A stretch of 64,000 bases of DNA from Duganella margarita. Its GTDB lineage: Bacteria > Pseudomonadota > Gammaproteobacteria > Burkholderiales > Burkholderiaceae_D. Shown piece by piece: positions 28,315-37,435 of this stretch. Each line of letters starts with the position of its first letter. Within the stretch, counting starts at the first letter, position 1. The notes below the pieces were generated by a model. That model was not told where the DNA came from and did no database searches. It saw nothing but the letters and a program-made list of their open reading frames with translations. The stretch spans positions 62,001 to 126,000 of the forward strand of contig NZ_WWCS01000005.1 of the NCBI RefSeq assembly GCF_009857535.1, given 5' to 3'. Made by a program: the position numbers and the translations under genes.

Positions 28315-29198
28315 TATGCGTCGTCGTCGTGGACCGGCGCCGGCGGCAGTTTTTCCACCGTCAGCACGTGGATCTGGCGGGCGTCGGCGCGCAGCACTTC
28401 AAAGCGCAGGCCTTCGAAGTCGAAGGTGTCGCCCTTGTGCGGCATGCGGCCGAGGTGCTTGGCGACCAGGCCGCCGATGGTGTCGACGTCGTCGTCCGGC
28501 AGCGCCGTGTCGAGCTCTTCGTTGAACTGTTCGATCTCGGTCAGCGCCTTGACGCGCCAGCGCGGGCCGTGCTGGCCTTCGCGGATCGACAGGATGTTGT
28601 CTTCTTCCTCGTCGAAATCGTACTCGTCCTCGATGTCGCCGACGATTTGCTCCAGCACGTCCTCGATGGTGATCAGGCCGGCCACGCCGCTGTACTCGTC
28701 GACCACGATGGCCATGTGGTTGTGATTGGCGCGGAAGTCGCGCAGCAGCACGTTCAGGCGTTTCGATTCCGGGATGAAGATGGCCGGCCGCAGCATGTCG
28801 CGCACGTCGAACGATTCTTCGGCGTAGTAGCGCAGCAGGTCTTTGGCCAGCAGGATGCCGATCACCTTGTCGCGTTCGCCTTCGATGGCCGGGAAGCGCG
28901 AGTGGGCCGTTTCCAGCACCAGCGGCATCCATTCTTCGATCGGCTTGGAGATATCGATGACGTCCATCTGCGAGCGCGGGATCATGATGTCGCGGGCGGA
29001 CAGATCCGACACCTGGAACACGCCTTCGATCATCGACAGGGCGTCGGCGTCGATCAGGTTGCGTTCGTGGGCGTCGTGCAGAACTTCGAGCAGCTCCGAT
29101 CGGTTCTCGGGCTCGGGGGAAATCAGTGCGGTCAGCCGTTCAAACAGCGACCTGTGGGGTTTAGCGTCAGTCTTGACGCTACTAGAGTGCTCTTGCAT
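28314..29198 (-). CDS. corC: CBS-domain HlyC/CorC family protein
   Basis: 294 residues. The cytoplasmic form has two CBS domains (RDIMIPRSQMDVID... and AIVVDEYSGVAGLITIEDVLEQIVG) followed by the CorC_HlyC transporter-associated domain (TIGGLVAKHLGRMP). Linked to Mg/Co handling or membrane homeostasis in other bacteria. It has no Shine-Dalgarno: the six bases ahead of the ATG read CCTCCT. The usual upstream partner ybeY is separated from it by a plus-strand toxin/immunity module, which may explain the changed leader. Confidence 0.93.
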   Translation of the reverse strand: MQEHSSSVKTDAKPHRSLFERLTALISPEPENRSELLEVLHDAHERNLIDADALSMIEGVFQVSDLSARDIMIPRSQMDVIDISKPIEEWMPLVLETAHSRFPAIEGERDKVIGILLAKDLLRYYAEESFDVRDMLRPAIFIPESKRLNVLLRDFRANHNHMAIVVDEYSGVAGLITIEDVLEQIVGDIEDEYDFDEEEDNILSIREGQHGPRWRVKALTEIEQFNEELDTALPDDDVDTIGGLVAKHLGRMPHKGDTFDFEGLRFEVLRADARQIHVLTVEKLPPAPVHDDDA

Positions 29199-29330
29199 AG
29201 GAGGCGTGAGCCATTGTTTTGAAGAGGCATAGGATACACCAAAAGCTCAAGATAGCAGGTTTTTGTCAAAAAAACAGCCATGCTAAAGGGGAGATAGCTG
29301 CACTTTTGGTTGAGTTTTATCAGCGTCTAG

Positions 29331-29767
29331 GTGTATGAGCGGGGCATGCTGAAGAGATTCATCCAGTGGATGCCTTTATGCTTAGCGATATCAAGGCCGG
29401 AGCGATCAGAAATTAATCCGGGCGGTGGTACAAAAAATTGCGTCAATTGCGTGGTCGCAACTGATGCACTTTTAGCTGGCTGCCCTGCGTGTGCGCTGCC
29501 CGGTGGACTATATGAAATTGATGTACTGGAGCGGATATTCGGCGCAGAATTTAAAGACGTTGAAAATATAAAGGATGTGATTGAATCGCTGGAGTTGGCG
29601 GGTCCAGGTAGCCGTGGCATTGTGTATGGAATGAGAAAGAGCGGCATCGGGCACGTTCTTAACGCCGCTAATCAACATGGCGTGTGATTCGAATTCTCGA
29701 CGGTCAGACTGGGAAAACCGCTGATCTCAGTCCATATATCAAATTCAGATTTTTGAGGACTTACTGA
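29331..29767 (+). pseudogene. Frameshifted papain-fold toxin domain (Tox-PL, glutamine-deamidase-like)
   Basis: The first frame (GTG 29331 or ATG 29346 to TGA 29687) gives 118 residues with INPGGGTKNCVNCVVATDAL (nucleophile Cys region) and GIGHVLNAANQHGV (catalytic His region), the pattern of papain fold toxin 1 domains found at the C-termini of polymorphic toxins. It then hits TGA. Removing two bases from the GTGTG at 29682-29686 restores the frame to VIRILDGQTGKTADLSPYI and on to TGA 29765-29767. That tail contains LDGQTG, the third catalytic (Asp) motif, and its stop overlaps the next gene by one base. The gene is therefore read as an inactivated toxin fragment with no delivery domain. Codon use is AT-richer than its neighbours. 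Confidence 0.75.
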
Positions 29768-30069
29768 TGGATGCTATCAACCAAAATGAAGCTTTGGATA
29801 TTGCACTAGCCGAGATCAATGAACTTGGACACTCATCTGGAGGTGAGTTAGAGATTCTTTTAGAAGAAACCCAGACAATCGAATTAGGCTGGGTATTTTT
29901 CTATAACTCATCAGATTTCATCCGCACCGGAGATTTCAAGTTCGCCTTGGCTGGCAACGGGCCCCTGCTGGTGATGAAGGACGGTCAGATATCGTGGTTG
30001 CCGACTGCAGTTCCTTGGCAGGACGATGTCACTAAAATAGCCCGCCCTGCCAGTGGGCGTGCAGTCTGA
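29767..30069 (+). CDS. Imm35-type immunity protein
   Basis: 100 residues. ELGWVFFYNSSDFIRTGDFKFALAGNGPLLVMKD matches the pattern I know for Immunity protein 35 (GWVFFYNS...GDF..ALAGNGP), a family found beside papain-fold toxins. The start overlaps the restored toxin stop as TGATG, typical of toxin-immunity pairs. Intact, on the plus strand, and ending exactly where the convergent ybeY gene stops. Family assignment is from motif memory, not a search. Confidence 0.75.
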   Translation: MDAINQNEALDIALAEINELGHSSGGELEILLEETQTIELGWVFFYNSSDFIRTGDFKFALAGNGPLLVMKDGQISWLPTAVPWQDDVTKIARPASGRAV

Positions 30070-30537
30070 TCATTCAGCGTAAGGATCGGCGTAGCCCAGT
30101 TCCGCCAGGATCTCGGTTTCGATGCCTTCCATTTCGGTGGCTTCCTCGTCGTCCATGTGGTCGTAGCCTTGGGCGTGCAGCACGCCGTGGACGATCAGGT
30201 GGGCGGTGTGCTCTTCCACGGTTTTCTTCTGCTCGGCCGCTTCCTTTTCCAGCACGTCGGTGCAGAGGATGATGTCGGCCTGGGTCGGGGCGTCGTCCGG
30301 CAGTGCTTCTTCGCCTTCGTTGTAGGCGAAGGTCAGCACGTTGGTGGCGTAGTCCTTGCCGCGGTATTCGCGGTTCAGGGTCTGGCCTTCGGCGGCGTCG
30401 ACAAAGCGGATGGTCAGTTCGGCCGGCGCGAACAGCGCGGCCTGCACCCACTTGCGGATTTTCGGACGGGTAATGCTTTCTTGCAGGCGCGGATCGGCGT
30501 ACTGCACCGACAGCGTCAGTTTATTTTTTGCGGACAT
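30070..30537 (-). CDS. ybeY: Endoribonuclease YbeY (16S rRNA 3' maturation)
   Basis: 155 residues. The metal site [21 protein letters not shown] (H-G-x-L-H-x-x-G-Y-D-H) is intact near residue 120. YbeY is a single-strand RNase in rRNA maturation and ribosome quality control. Its start overlaps the phoH 3' end by 17 bp, so they are co-translated. In related bacteria corC normally follows; here the toxin/immunity module intervenes. Confidence 0.96.
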   Translation of the reverse strand: MSAKNKLTLSVQYADPRLQESITRPKIRKWVQAALFAPAELTIRFVDAAEGQTLNREYRGKDYATNVLTFAYNEGEEALPDDAPTQADIILCTDVLEKEAAEQKKTVEEHTAHLIVHGVLHAQGYDHMDDEEATEMEGIETEILAELGYADPYAE

Positions 30538-31621
30538 TTTTCAGGGCGGTGGCTTTGAGGAGAGGGGCGATTTCCGCCTCGTGGTTATGGGCGGTTTCGT
30601 AGGCGTCGACGATGCGCGCCACCAGCGGGTGACGCACCACGTCTTCGCTGTTGAAATGGCTGAAGGCGATGCCGCGCACTTCCTTCAGCACCTGGATGGC
30701 GTCCACCAGGCCGCTCTTCTGGCTCTTGTGCAGGTCGACCTGGGTGACGTCGCCGGTGATCACCGCCTTGCTGCCGAAGCCGATGCGGGTCAGGAACATT
30801 TTCATCTGCTCGACCGTGGTGTTCTGCGCTTCGTCCAGGATCACAAAGGCGTGGTTCAGCGTGCGGCCGCGCATGTAGGCCAGCGGGGCGATTTCAATCA
30901 CCTGCTTCTCGAACATTTTCTGCGTGCGGTCGAAGCCCAGCAGGTCGTACAGCGCGTCGTACAGCGGACGCAGATACGGATCGACTTTCTGCGACAGGTC
31001 GCCCGGCAGGAAGCCGAGGCGCTCGCCCGCTTCCACCGCCGGCCGGGTCAGGATGATGCGTTTGACGGCGTCGCGCTCCAGTGCATCGACCGCGCAGGCC
31101 ACTGCCAGGTAGGTCTTGCCGGTGCCGGCCGGACCGACGCCGAAGCTGATGTCGTGTTCGAGGATGTTGCGCAGGTAGCGGATCTGGTGCGGCGTGCGGC
31201 CGCGCAGGTCGGCGCGGCGGGTTTTCAGCACCGGGCTGTTGATGTCGATGTCGATGGCCGGCACCACTTCGACCTTGCGCGGCTTGGCGGCCGGCGCGTC
31301 GGCCGTGGCGGCATCCGGCACCAGTTCGGCGAGGTTACCGGCATGCATGCTGGCGCGCTGTTCGACCAGCGCCAGTTGCACTTCTTCGATCGGTACGATC
31401 TTGTTGGCGATGGCGTAAAAATGTTCGAGGATCTCGACCGCGCGTTCGGCGTTGTGGCCGCTGACGATGAACTTCTCGCCGCGGCGGAAAATGGTGACGT
31501 CCAGCGCGGCAGAAATCTGGCGCAGGTTTTCGTCGAGCGGGCCGCACAAATGGGCCAGCCGCGCGTTATCGAGCGGCTCGGGGACGAAGTAGTGCGGCTG
31601 GACTGGAGTTTTGGTTTTCAA
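30521..31621 (-). CDS. PhoH-like ATPase
   Basis: 366 residues. N-terminal RNA-binding-like region ([18 protein letters not shown]), then Walker [12 protein letters not shown] (near residue 167), [16 protein letters not shown] and the Walker B-like [11 protein letters not shown]. PhoH/YbeZ partners YbeY in RNA processing. The start appears to be TTG at 31621; no ATG lies ahead of the conserved N-terminus. First visible gene of the phoH-ybeY pair. Confidence 0.94.
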   Translation of the reverse strand: MKTKTPVQPHYFVPEPLDNARLAHLCGPLDENLRQISAALDVTIFRRGEKFIVSGHNAERAVEILEHFYAIANKIVPIEEVQLALVEQRASMHAGNLAELVPDAATADAPAAKPRKVEVVPAIDIDINSPVLKTRRADLRGRTPHQIRYLRNILEHDISFGVGPAGTGKTYLAVACAVDALERDAVKRIILTRPAVEAGERLGFLPGDLSQKVDPYLRPLYDALYDLLGFDRTQKMFEKQVIEIAPLAYMRGRTLNHAFVILDEAQNTTVEQMKMFLTRIGFGSKAVITGDVTQVDLHKSQKSGLVDAIQVLKEVRGIAFSHFNSEDVVRHPLVARIVDAYETAHNHEAEIAPLLKATALKNVRKK

Positions 31622-31727
31622 TGGGTGCTTTAACGAGAAAAGGCCGTGAAAACGGCACAGGCGCTAGTTTATCGTATTTGCTGCAAGCAGCACTTGATTT
31701 TGCTTGCCGTTGCGCTACAGTGGAGCT

Positions 31728-32051
31728 ATGGCAATTAATGTTACTTCCACCTCCAACGCGAATCCCGTGCAGCTGAACCTGCGCGAGACCCGCGCCAACC
31801 GTGCCGAGCAGCGTAGCGAGCAGGCGGGGGAGACCCGTCGCACTGAACAGAGCAACCGCACCCAGAAGGATGACGCGGTGCTCAAGCAGCGCGTCAAGGA
31901 AAATACCGAAGCCACCCGCAGCGCCTCCCGCAACAATGATCAAGCCGCCGCCGCCGACCGCCGCGCGGTCCAGCAGGCCGACAAACAAGCCGACGCCCAG
32001 CGCCGCGACAGCGACAAAACGCTGGGCCGCAACATCGATACCACCGCCTGA
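31728..32051 (+). CDS. Hypothetical charged low-complexity protein
   Basis: 107 residues rich in Arg, Asn, Gln, Ala and Glu (ENTEATRSASRNNDQAAAADRRAV), likely a long helix or coiled coil. No signal peptide, membrane segment or known domain was recognised. TGGAG lies a few bases ahead of the ATG. It is divergent from phoH. The 254 bp that follow, before the next gene, hold no recognised element. Confidence 0.55.
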   Translation: MAINVTSTSNANPVQLNLRETRANRAEQRSEQAGETRRTEQSNRTQKDDAVLKQRVKENTEATRSASRNNDQAAAADRRAVQQADKQADAQRRDSDKTLGRNIDTTA

Positions 32052-32305
32052 TTTTCTCTGCCTTTGCCGCCGTAAAGCCGAACTTGCTTTGTGTAACAGT
32101 TTCCTACAAGTTCTTGTGTGCGACAGTCTTCGTTCCCATGTGATGAAATAGCATTGTTGCTAAGGTTTCTAGCCACTGATTGATGTCGAACAATCTTAGC
32201 CCGGTGTGCGCTGGTATCTTGTGCAAATAGCAATTCTGTATTCTAAGTTTTGCTTAAGTTCAAACCAGCACTATCTGTTCACCCCAACTCACGAGGAAAT
32301 TCATC

Positions 32306-32644
32306 ATGGCACATCATGCTCTCGCTTCGCAGGAAAGCTACAACCCCAACCACCTGCTGGATATCTTGCTCGGCAAGATGCAGCTGAAGAACGATGCCGC
32401 GCTGTCGCGTCTGCTGGAAGTCGCGCCACCGGTGATCAGCAAAATCCGTCACCACCGCCTGCCAGTCGGCGCGTCGCTGCTGATCCGCATGCACGAAGTG
32501 ACCGGCATGAGCATCCGCGACCTGCGCGACCTGATGGGCGATCGCCGCACCAAGTACCGCCTGTCCGACGCCCAGGGCCGTCCGAAGCCAGAAGATCGTC
32601 CAGCAGCTGACAAGGCCCAGGCCGGAAACGCGGCTCATCACTGA
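32306..32644 (+). CDS. Small helix-turn-helix (XRE/Cro-like) protein
   Basis: 112 residues. The segment LLGKMQLKNDAALSRLLEVAPPVISKIRHHRLPVGASLLIRMHEVTGMSI resembles a phage-repressor-type HTH: a helix pair and recognition helix around residues 30-60, then the helix that reads MHEVTGMSIRDLRDLMG. The C-terminal tail is charged and disordered. GAGGAA lies ahead of the ATG. Likely a DNA-binding regulator; its target is unknown. Confidence 0.65.
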   Translation: MAHHALASQESYNPNHLLDILLGKMQLKNDAALSRLLEVAPPVISKIRHHRLPVGASLLIRMHEVTGMSIRDLRDLMGDRRTKYRLSDAQGRPKPEDRPAADKAQAGNAAHH

Positions 32645-32712
32645 TGCGCCCCCAGCGCATGCCCCTGCCGGTGCGGGCTTGACCCGTCCCGGCAGGACGC
32701 CACTTCAGGTTT

Positions 32713-33558
32713 TCAGGTTAGCAGCACCATAGAGATTTCTTCATACTGCAACTCCGTTTCGCGGAAGATCTGCAGATATATTTCCTCATCGAGGCCCAGC
32801 GCAGTCCAGGCCACGGTGGACACAGGCGGCACCAGGTCGTCCTGTACCTGCGTCAGATCGAGCGCATGCACGATCGCGTCGGCCACGTGAATGATGGCCG
32901 CCAAAAATCCCGCCCCCGGTGCTTCCGGGTCGTGATGGCCGCCGATGGCGAGGCGCATCGTATCCGAAAAATTCCAGTGTTCCGCCAGTGCCAGGCCGGC
33001 GTCGACGTGATCGACGCCCAGCACGGTGCGCTCGGCATCCAGCATGTAGGCGTCATGCTGCTCGCGCCAGGCGATGGCTTCCGCGTAGTGGTTCGGGAAG
33101 CACGACACCAGCACCAGCCGGCCGATATCGTGCAGCAGCCCGGCGGTGAAGGCGTAGTCCTGATTGAAACGCATCTGCCGCGCCAGCACTTTGGCGCAGG
33201 CGGCGGTGGCGATCGAGTGGCGCCAGAAGGCCTTGTGGTCGAAACCGGGGCAGTGGCCTTCGGCAAAGCAGCCGGTGACGGCGGCGGCCGTGATCAGGTT
33301 GCGCGTGGTCTGGAAACCCAGGTAGGTAATCGCCTGCTGGATGGTGGTGACCTTGACCTGCAAGCCATACAGCGACGAGTTGGCCAGGCGCAGCGTCTTG
33401 GCCGTCAGCGCCTGGTCGTAGCTGACCTTCTTGGCCAGCACGGAAATATCGACGTCGTCCTGGTCGATGCTGTTGAGCAGCTCCATCACCACCGCCGGCA
33501 GCGACGGCAGGTCGTCCAGCGTGCGCACCACGTCGTCGTAGCTTAATGTGTTACTCAT
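32713..33558 (-). CDS. HDOD domain signalling protein
   Basis: 281 residues made almost entirely of an HDOD domain: LPSLPAVVMELLN, RLANSSLYG, TTIQQAITYLGF, AFTAGLLHDIGRLVL (degenerate HD-type site) and HHDPEA. HDOD proteins work as adaptors in signalling, motility and surface behaviour. Its start lies inside the end of the upstream small gene (8-bp overlap), so the two are translationally coupled. Confidence 0.92.
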   Translation of the reverse strand: MSNTLSYDDVVRTLDDLPSLPAVVMELLNSIDQDDVDISVLAKKVSYDQALTAKTLRLANSSLYGLQVKVTTIQQAITYLGFQTTRNLITAAAVTGCFAEGHCPGFDHKAFWRHSIATAACAKVLARQMRFNQDYAFTAGLLHDIGRLVLVSCFPNHYAEAIAWREQHDAYMLDAERTVLGVDHVDAGLALAEHWNFSDTMRLAIGGHHDPEAPGAGFLAAIIHVADAIVHALDLTQVQDDLVPPVSTVAWTALGLDEEIYLQIFRETELQYEEISMVLLT

Positions 33559-33898
33559 GTTCCGGCGTCTCCTCTACACCCAGGCGGAAGTCGGTGACGA
33601 AGCGGCGCAGCGTGGCCGTGGCCCAGTCGCTGCCGCTGTCCGGATCGGTCTTGCGGAACAGCCGGGCGATGCGCGCCTCGTGATGCTGCAGGGTGGCGGC
33701 CACCATTTCCGGCGTCACCTCATCCTTGGCGATGGGCAGCACGGCGATGCCATGGCGCGGCATCAGCGCCAGCATGGCGTCGGTCAGCACGGTGCCCTGC
33801 GGCAGCAGCACATGGCCCTGCACATCCAGCAGCACGTCGGACAAGACCATGCCCGGCCGCACCTCCGCCAGCGTCAGTTGATGGTAATTGCCTGTCAT
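33551..33898 (-). CDS. Small protein coupled to HDOD gene (DUF3391-like)
   Basis: 115 residues. LTLAEVRPGMVLSDVLLDVQGHVLLPQGTVLTDAMLALMPRHGI resembles the N-terminal module that precedes HD-GYP or HDOD domains in other signalling proteins. The ATG at 33898 has GGGAGG at the right distance. It probably acts together with the HDOD protein it overlaps; the role is inferred from pairing only. Confidence 0.75.
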   Translation of the reverse strand: MTGNYHQLTLAEVRPGMVLSDVLLDVQGHVLLPQGTVLTDAMLALMPRHGIAVLPIAKDEVTPEMVAATLQHHEARIARLFRKTDPDSGSDWATATLRRFVTDFRLGVEETPEHE

Positions 33899-34019
33899 GC
33901 CGCCTCCCCGGTTGCTGCTTGCACTATATTTCCCGATCTTACCATTGTCTTGCCAAGATGCAGCCCATACCGTACATTGGGACGTTGCCGTCAAATCCGT
34001 GTTGTCGGGAGATTGCTCG

Positions 34020-35600
34020 ATGTTTGGTATTAAAGGCCGCTTGACGCTGCTTTTTGTGGTCATTGTTACCCTGGTGCTGGGCGTCTCGGGCACCTACGCC
34101 CAGTACAGTCTGGGCCATGAATTGGAGGTCAGCAGCCAGCGCCTGCGCCAGGGCGTGCTGACGCGCCTGCAAACCAGTCTGCCGTCCGCCCTGTGGGATC
34201 TCGATAAAGCCAAGGTCGACAACATCGTTGCGGCCGAGATGATGCCGCCGGAGCTGGTCTCGATCCGTGTCTATGATACGTCGGTCGGGCTGTTTTCGGG
34301 CAAGCTGCGCAATGAGAACGGCAGCATTTCATCGATTGAAAACGACGCTTCGGTGCCGGGTACGCCGGTGGTGGCCGATCTGGCGTACCGCGATTCCGGC
34401 GCGGCCGGGGCGGCGCTCAAGCCGGTGATCGTCGGCCGCGTGGTGGTCAACTTCAGCCGCGCGCAGATCGACGCCACCTTGGCCGCCGAGGTGCGCCGCA
34501 AGGTGACCGAGGTGCTGCTGCTGGACCTGATTCTGGTGGCGGCGCTGGCGTGGTCACTGCGCATCGTGTTCGATCCGCTCAAGCAGTTGCGCGACGGCCT
34601 GTTCGACCTGGCCACGCGCGGCAGCGACGAAGTGGAAGAGCTGCCGGACAATCGGCAGGATGAGCTCGGCGAGGTGATCCGCGGCTTCAACGCCATCCAG
34701 CGCAAGATCAAATCGAATATCCAGCGCATCCGCGAGGCGGAGGATGAGGCGCGCACCTCGGCGCAGGTCACCACCAAGGCGCTGGCGGATTTGCGCCGCA
34801 CGCAGGAGTCGCTGTTACAGGCCGAACGGCTGGCGTCGCTGGGCGGGCTGGTGGCCGGCGTCGCGCACGAGATCAATACGCCGGTGGGCATCGCGCTGAC
34901 CAGCGCGTCGGTGCTGATGGAGGCCACCGAGAAGGTGCAGGCCTCGGTCGATGGCGGCAACATCAAGAAATCCGACATCACGCGTTATCTGGAGACGGCG
35001 GCCGAGAGTACCCGGCTGATCATGAACAATGCGTATCGGGCCGCGCACCTGATCCACAGCTTCAAGCAGATCGCGGTCGACCAGGTGAGCGAGGCGCGCC
35101 GGCGTTTCGAGCTGCGCGACTATATCAACGAGGTGGTGTCCAGCCTGCAGCCCAAGCTGAAGAAGACGCGCATCACGGTCAGCATCGCCTGCCCGCCGGA
35201 CATCATGCTCGATAGTTACCCGGGCGCGCTGGCGCAGGTCATCACCAATTTGACCCTGAACTGCGTCGATCACGCCTTTGGGCCGGACGATGAGGGCCGC
35301 ATTGTGATCGGCGTGGCGCAGCAGGGCGACTGGATCGAGATGCAGGTGACCGACAACGGCAAGGGCATTGCGCCGGATATGCTGGACAAGGTGTTCGACC
35401 CGTTTGTGACCACCCGGCGCGGTCAGGGCGGGACGGGGCTGGGGTTGAACATTGTGTTCAACCTGATGGCCAAGCAGTTTGGCGGCAGTGTCACCGTGTC
35501 GAGTGTGCTGGGGCAGGGCGCCAGCTTTGTGCTGCGCATGCCATGCGTGACGCCGGTCGATGAGACCGCGCTGCACGCGGACGCCCGCCTGCACGCGTAA
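34020..35600 (+). CDS. Membrane sensor histidine kinase
   Basis: 526 residues. TM helix 1 (LTLLFVVIVTLVLGVSGTY), a periplasmic sensor region, TM helix 2 (VLLLDLILVAALAWSLRIVF), a HAMP-like linker, a coiled coil, an H-box LVAGVAHEINTPVG (near residue 280) of the HisKA class without PAS, then N-box NLTLNCVDHA, G1 DNGKGIAP and G2 GTGLGLNIV. It resembles kinases with HEINTPVGIALT boxes common in betaproteobacteria. No response regulator is adjacent; it is divergent from the HDOD pair, which may be partners. Confidence 0.93.
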   Translation: MFGIKGRLTLLFVVIVTLVLGVSGTYAQYSLGHELEVSSQRLRQGVLTRLQTSLPSALWDLDKAKVDNIVAAEMMPPELVSIRVYDTSVGLFSGKLRNENGSISSIENDASVPGTPVVADLAYRDSGAAGAALKPVIVGRVVVNFSRAQIDATLAAEVRRKVTEVLLLDLILVAALAWSLRIVFDPLKQLRDGLFDLATRGSDEVEELPDNRQDELGEVIRGFNAIQRKIKSNIQRIREAEDEARTSAQVTTKALADLRRTQESLLQAERLASLGGLVAGVAHEINTPVGIALTSASVLMEATEKVQASVDGGNIKKSDITRYLETAAESTRLIMNNAYRAAHLIHSFKQIAVDQVSEARRRFELRDYINEVVSSLQPKLKKTRITVSIACPPDIMLDSYPGALAQVITNLTLNCVDHAFGPDDEGRIVIGVAQQGDWIEMQVTDNGKGIAPDMLDKVFDPFVTTRRGQGGTGLGLNIVFNLMAKQFGGSVTVSSVLGQGASFVLRMPCVTPVDETALHADARLHA

Positions 35601-35625
35601 AGCCGCGTCAGGCGGGGTGCGGCTT
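35600..35625. terminator. Hairpin between convergent histidine kinase and PEP-CTERM genes
   Basis: AAGCCGC and GCGGCTT (7-bp arms, 12-nt loop) lie exactly between the two convergent stop codons. It is a plausible weak bidirectional terminator without a long T-run. Confidence 0.45.
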
Positions 35626-35971
35626 AGTCGGAGAATTTATCAGTCGACTGGCGGCGGCGCGAAGCCACGCCCAACACAACCAGGCCCAGCATCATCATCA
35701 CAAAAGTCTGTGGCTCCGGCACCGGCGTCGCCGGCACTTCCTGCTGGCGCTGTTTCGGATCATTGGATGGCAGGACGGTATGATCGGCGTCGTCCACCCT
35801 GTCAGTCGGTACGTCGGTCCGGCACGGCACAGTCTCGCCGGCTTCGCAGTGAGGCAGGACGATTGTTGCAGGTGCAACATTGCTAGTAACCGGAGCGGCA
35901 GGCTGAGCCTGTACGGCGCCGGCGAGGCTTAAAGCTAATAAAGCAGTCGAAATCAAGGACAGTACTTTCAC
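35624..35971 (-). CDS. PEP-CTERM sorting-domain protein
   Basis: 115 residues: signal peptide (VKVLSLISTALLALSLAGAVQA), a short mature region with two Cys (LPHCEAGETVPCRTD), then the C-terminal signal VPEPQTFVMMMLGLVVLGVASRRR: the VPEP motif, a membrane helix and an Arg cluster recognised by the exosortase EpsH/XrtA. The start is GTG at 35971, with AGGAG about six bases ahead. Predicted exported and processed surface protein; function unknown. The 36029-36227 stretch upstream holds no recognised element. Confidence 0.85.
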   Translation of the reverse strand: MKVLSLISTALLALSLAGAVQAQPAAPVTSNVAPATIVLPHCEAGETVPCRTDVPTDRVDDADHTVLPSNDPKQRQQEVPATPVPEPQTFVMMMLGLVVLGVASRRRQSTDKFSD

Positions 35972-36227
35972 GATGACACTCCTGGCGTTGCTGCATGAAC
36001 AGGAAGTTAAGATCAGTCTAATGCACAAACTGTAAAATCTGCGAGGGCAGGTTTGACACTCGCTACCGTTCTGCTATTAAACCATGTCCAATAACAAATT
36101 GCCATCAGTTTTTCTTTTGATATAACGAATTTTTGCGCCGCAACAACACCCGCCGGCCGCTTGCCTGTGGCGCAGACAAATATCACTTTTTCAACAAACT
36201 ATTTTGAAGCATATGGGTGTTCATCAG

Positions 36228-37082
36228 ATGATTTCTACATATACAGGCAAAATTCGATTGACTTCGGCCCTGGCGGCGGCGGTGTTGATGGCTGGCTGCG
36301 CCAGCGGGGGCAAGCCCGCCAGCGCCCCGGCAGCGGGCTTGCTGGAAGCCACTAATCCGCAGGTGTTGCTGCTGGGCGAGGTGCATGACAATGCGCAAGG
36401 GCACAAGCTGCGCTATGAGCTGCTGCGCCAGCGGGTGGAAGCGGGCTGGCAGCCGGCCATTGTCATGGAGCAGTTCGACCGCGAGAACCAGGATCTGGTC
36501 GACAAGGCGCAAAAAGGCTGCGCCGACGCCGCGTGCGTGATCCAGGTGGTGGGCGGTGCGCGCTGGGATTGGCAATTGTATTATCCTGTGATCCAGCTGG
36601 CACTGACGTATCACCTGCCGCTGGTGGCGGGCAATCTGTCGCGCGCCGATGCGTCGCGCGTGGTGCGCGATGGCGTGGCGTCCAGCTTCGATCCGAAGAG
36701 CGTCAAGGAGTATAAGCTGGAGCAGCCGCTGCCGCCGGCGGTGGTCAGCGCGCAGCAGCAGGAAATCGTCACCGGCCATTGCAATATGCTGCCGGAGATG
36801 ATGATCGGCGGCATGGTCAACGCCCAGGTGGCGCGCGATATCTGGATGGCCAAGATCATCCGCGACCAGCAGCCGCGCGATGTGGTGCTCATCGCCGGCA
36901 ACGGCCATGTGCGCAAGGACATTGGCGTCGGCTACTGGATCAATCAGGTGGCGCCGGCACTGAGCGTGCGCAGCGTCGGCTTTATCGAGGACCGCGAGAA
37001 CGGCGGCCGTTATGACAGCATCCAGACACTGGCGCCGCAGCAACGCGACGACCCGTGCAAACAAGTGAAAAAGGCACGATGA
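36228..37082 (+). CDS. ChaN-family lipoprotein (haem-binding uptake type)
   Basis: 284 residues from the ATG at 36228. A lipobox (AAAVLMAGC) follows a charged n-region, so it is a predicted lipoprotein. VLLLGEVHDNAQGHKLRYELL and PAIVMEQFDRENQ are the ChaN/DUF399 signatures, and VVLIAGNGHVRKDIGVGYWI is the C-terminal His motif. Campylobacter ChaN binds haem dimers. Upstream in-frame starts exist (ATG 36213, TTG 36204). It overlaps the thioredoxin gene as ATGA. Confidence 0.88.
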   Translation: MISTYTGKIRLTSALAAAVLMAGCASGGKPASAPAAGLLEATNPQVLLLGEVHDNAQGHKLRYELLRQRVEAGWQPAIVMEQFDRENQDLVDKAQKGCADAACVIQVVGGARWDWQLYYPVIQLALTYHLPLVAGNLSRADASRVVRDGVASSFDPKSVKEYKLEQPLPPAVVSAQQQEIVTGHCNMLPEMMIGGMVNAQVARDIWMAKIIRDQQPRDVVLIAGNGHVRKDIGVGYWINQVAPALSVRSVGFIEDRENGGRYDSIQTLAPQQRDDPCKQVKKAR

Positions 37083-37399
37083 AAACAAGCTACCTTGCCG
37101 AGGCGCCGCAGCGCGCCGAGATCGACGCCAGCAAAGGTCCGGTATTGCTGGAGTTCGGCGCCAATTGGTGCGGCCACTGCATGGCGGCGCAGCCGCCGCT
37201 GGAGCAGGCGTTTGCCGGCGCCGGCAGTGTGACGCATTACAAGGTCGAGGACGGGCCCGGCCGGCCGTTGGGGCGTTCGTTCCGCGTCAAGCTGTGGCCC
37301 ACCTTCATCTTCCTGCTGGACGGCGAGGAAAAGGCGCGCGTGGTGCGGCCGCTACGGGCCGAGGAGCTGTCCGTGGGATTTGCGCAAATCGACCCATAG
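37079..37399 (+). CDS. Thioredoxin-family protein
   Basis: 106 residues with the redox site GANWCGHCMAAQP (WCGHC, near residue 30) and cis-Pro LWPTFIFLLDGEE. No signal peptide, so cytoplasmic as read. It is coupled by a 4-bp overlap to the ChaN-like lipoprotein, hinting at a shared process (haem or redox), although their compartments differ. Confidence 0.9.
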   Translation: MKTSYLAEAPQRAEIDASKGPVLLEFGANWCGHCMAAQPPLEQAFAGAGSVTHYKVEDGPGRPLGRSFRVKLWPTFIFLLDGEEKARVVRPLRAEELSVGFAQIDP

Positions 37400-37405
37400 C
37401 CAAGC

Positions 37406-37435
37406 TTGGCAATCCTGCAATGTGGTGTGTATGAT
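37406..37435 (+). promoter_or_regulatory. Candidate sigma-70 promoter of the MHS transporter gene
   Basis: TTGGCA (37406-37411) and TATGAT (37430-37435) with an 18-bp spacer, 33 bp before the transporter ATG. The -10 box lies inside an inverted repeat that could be an operator. Confidence 0.5.
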
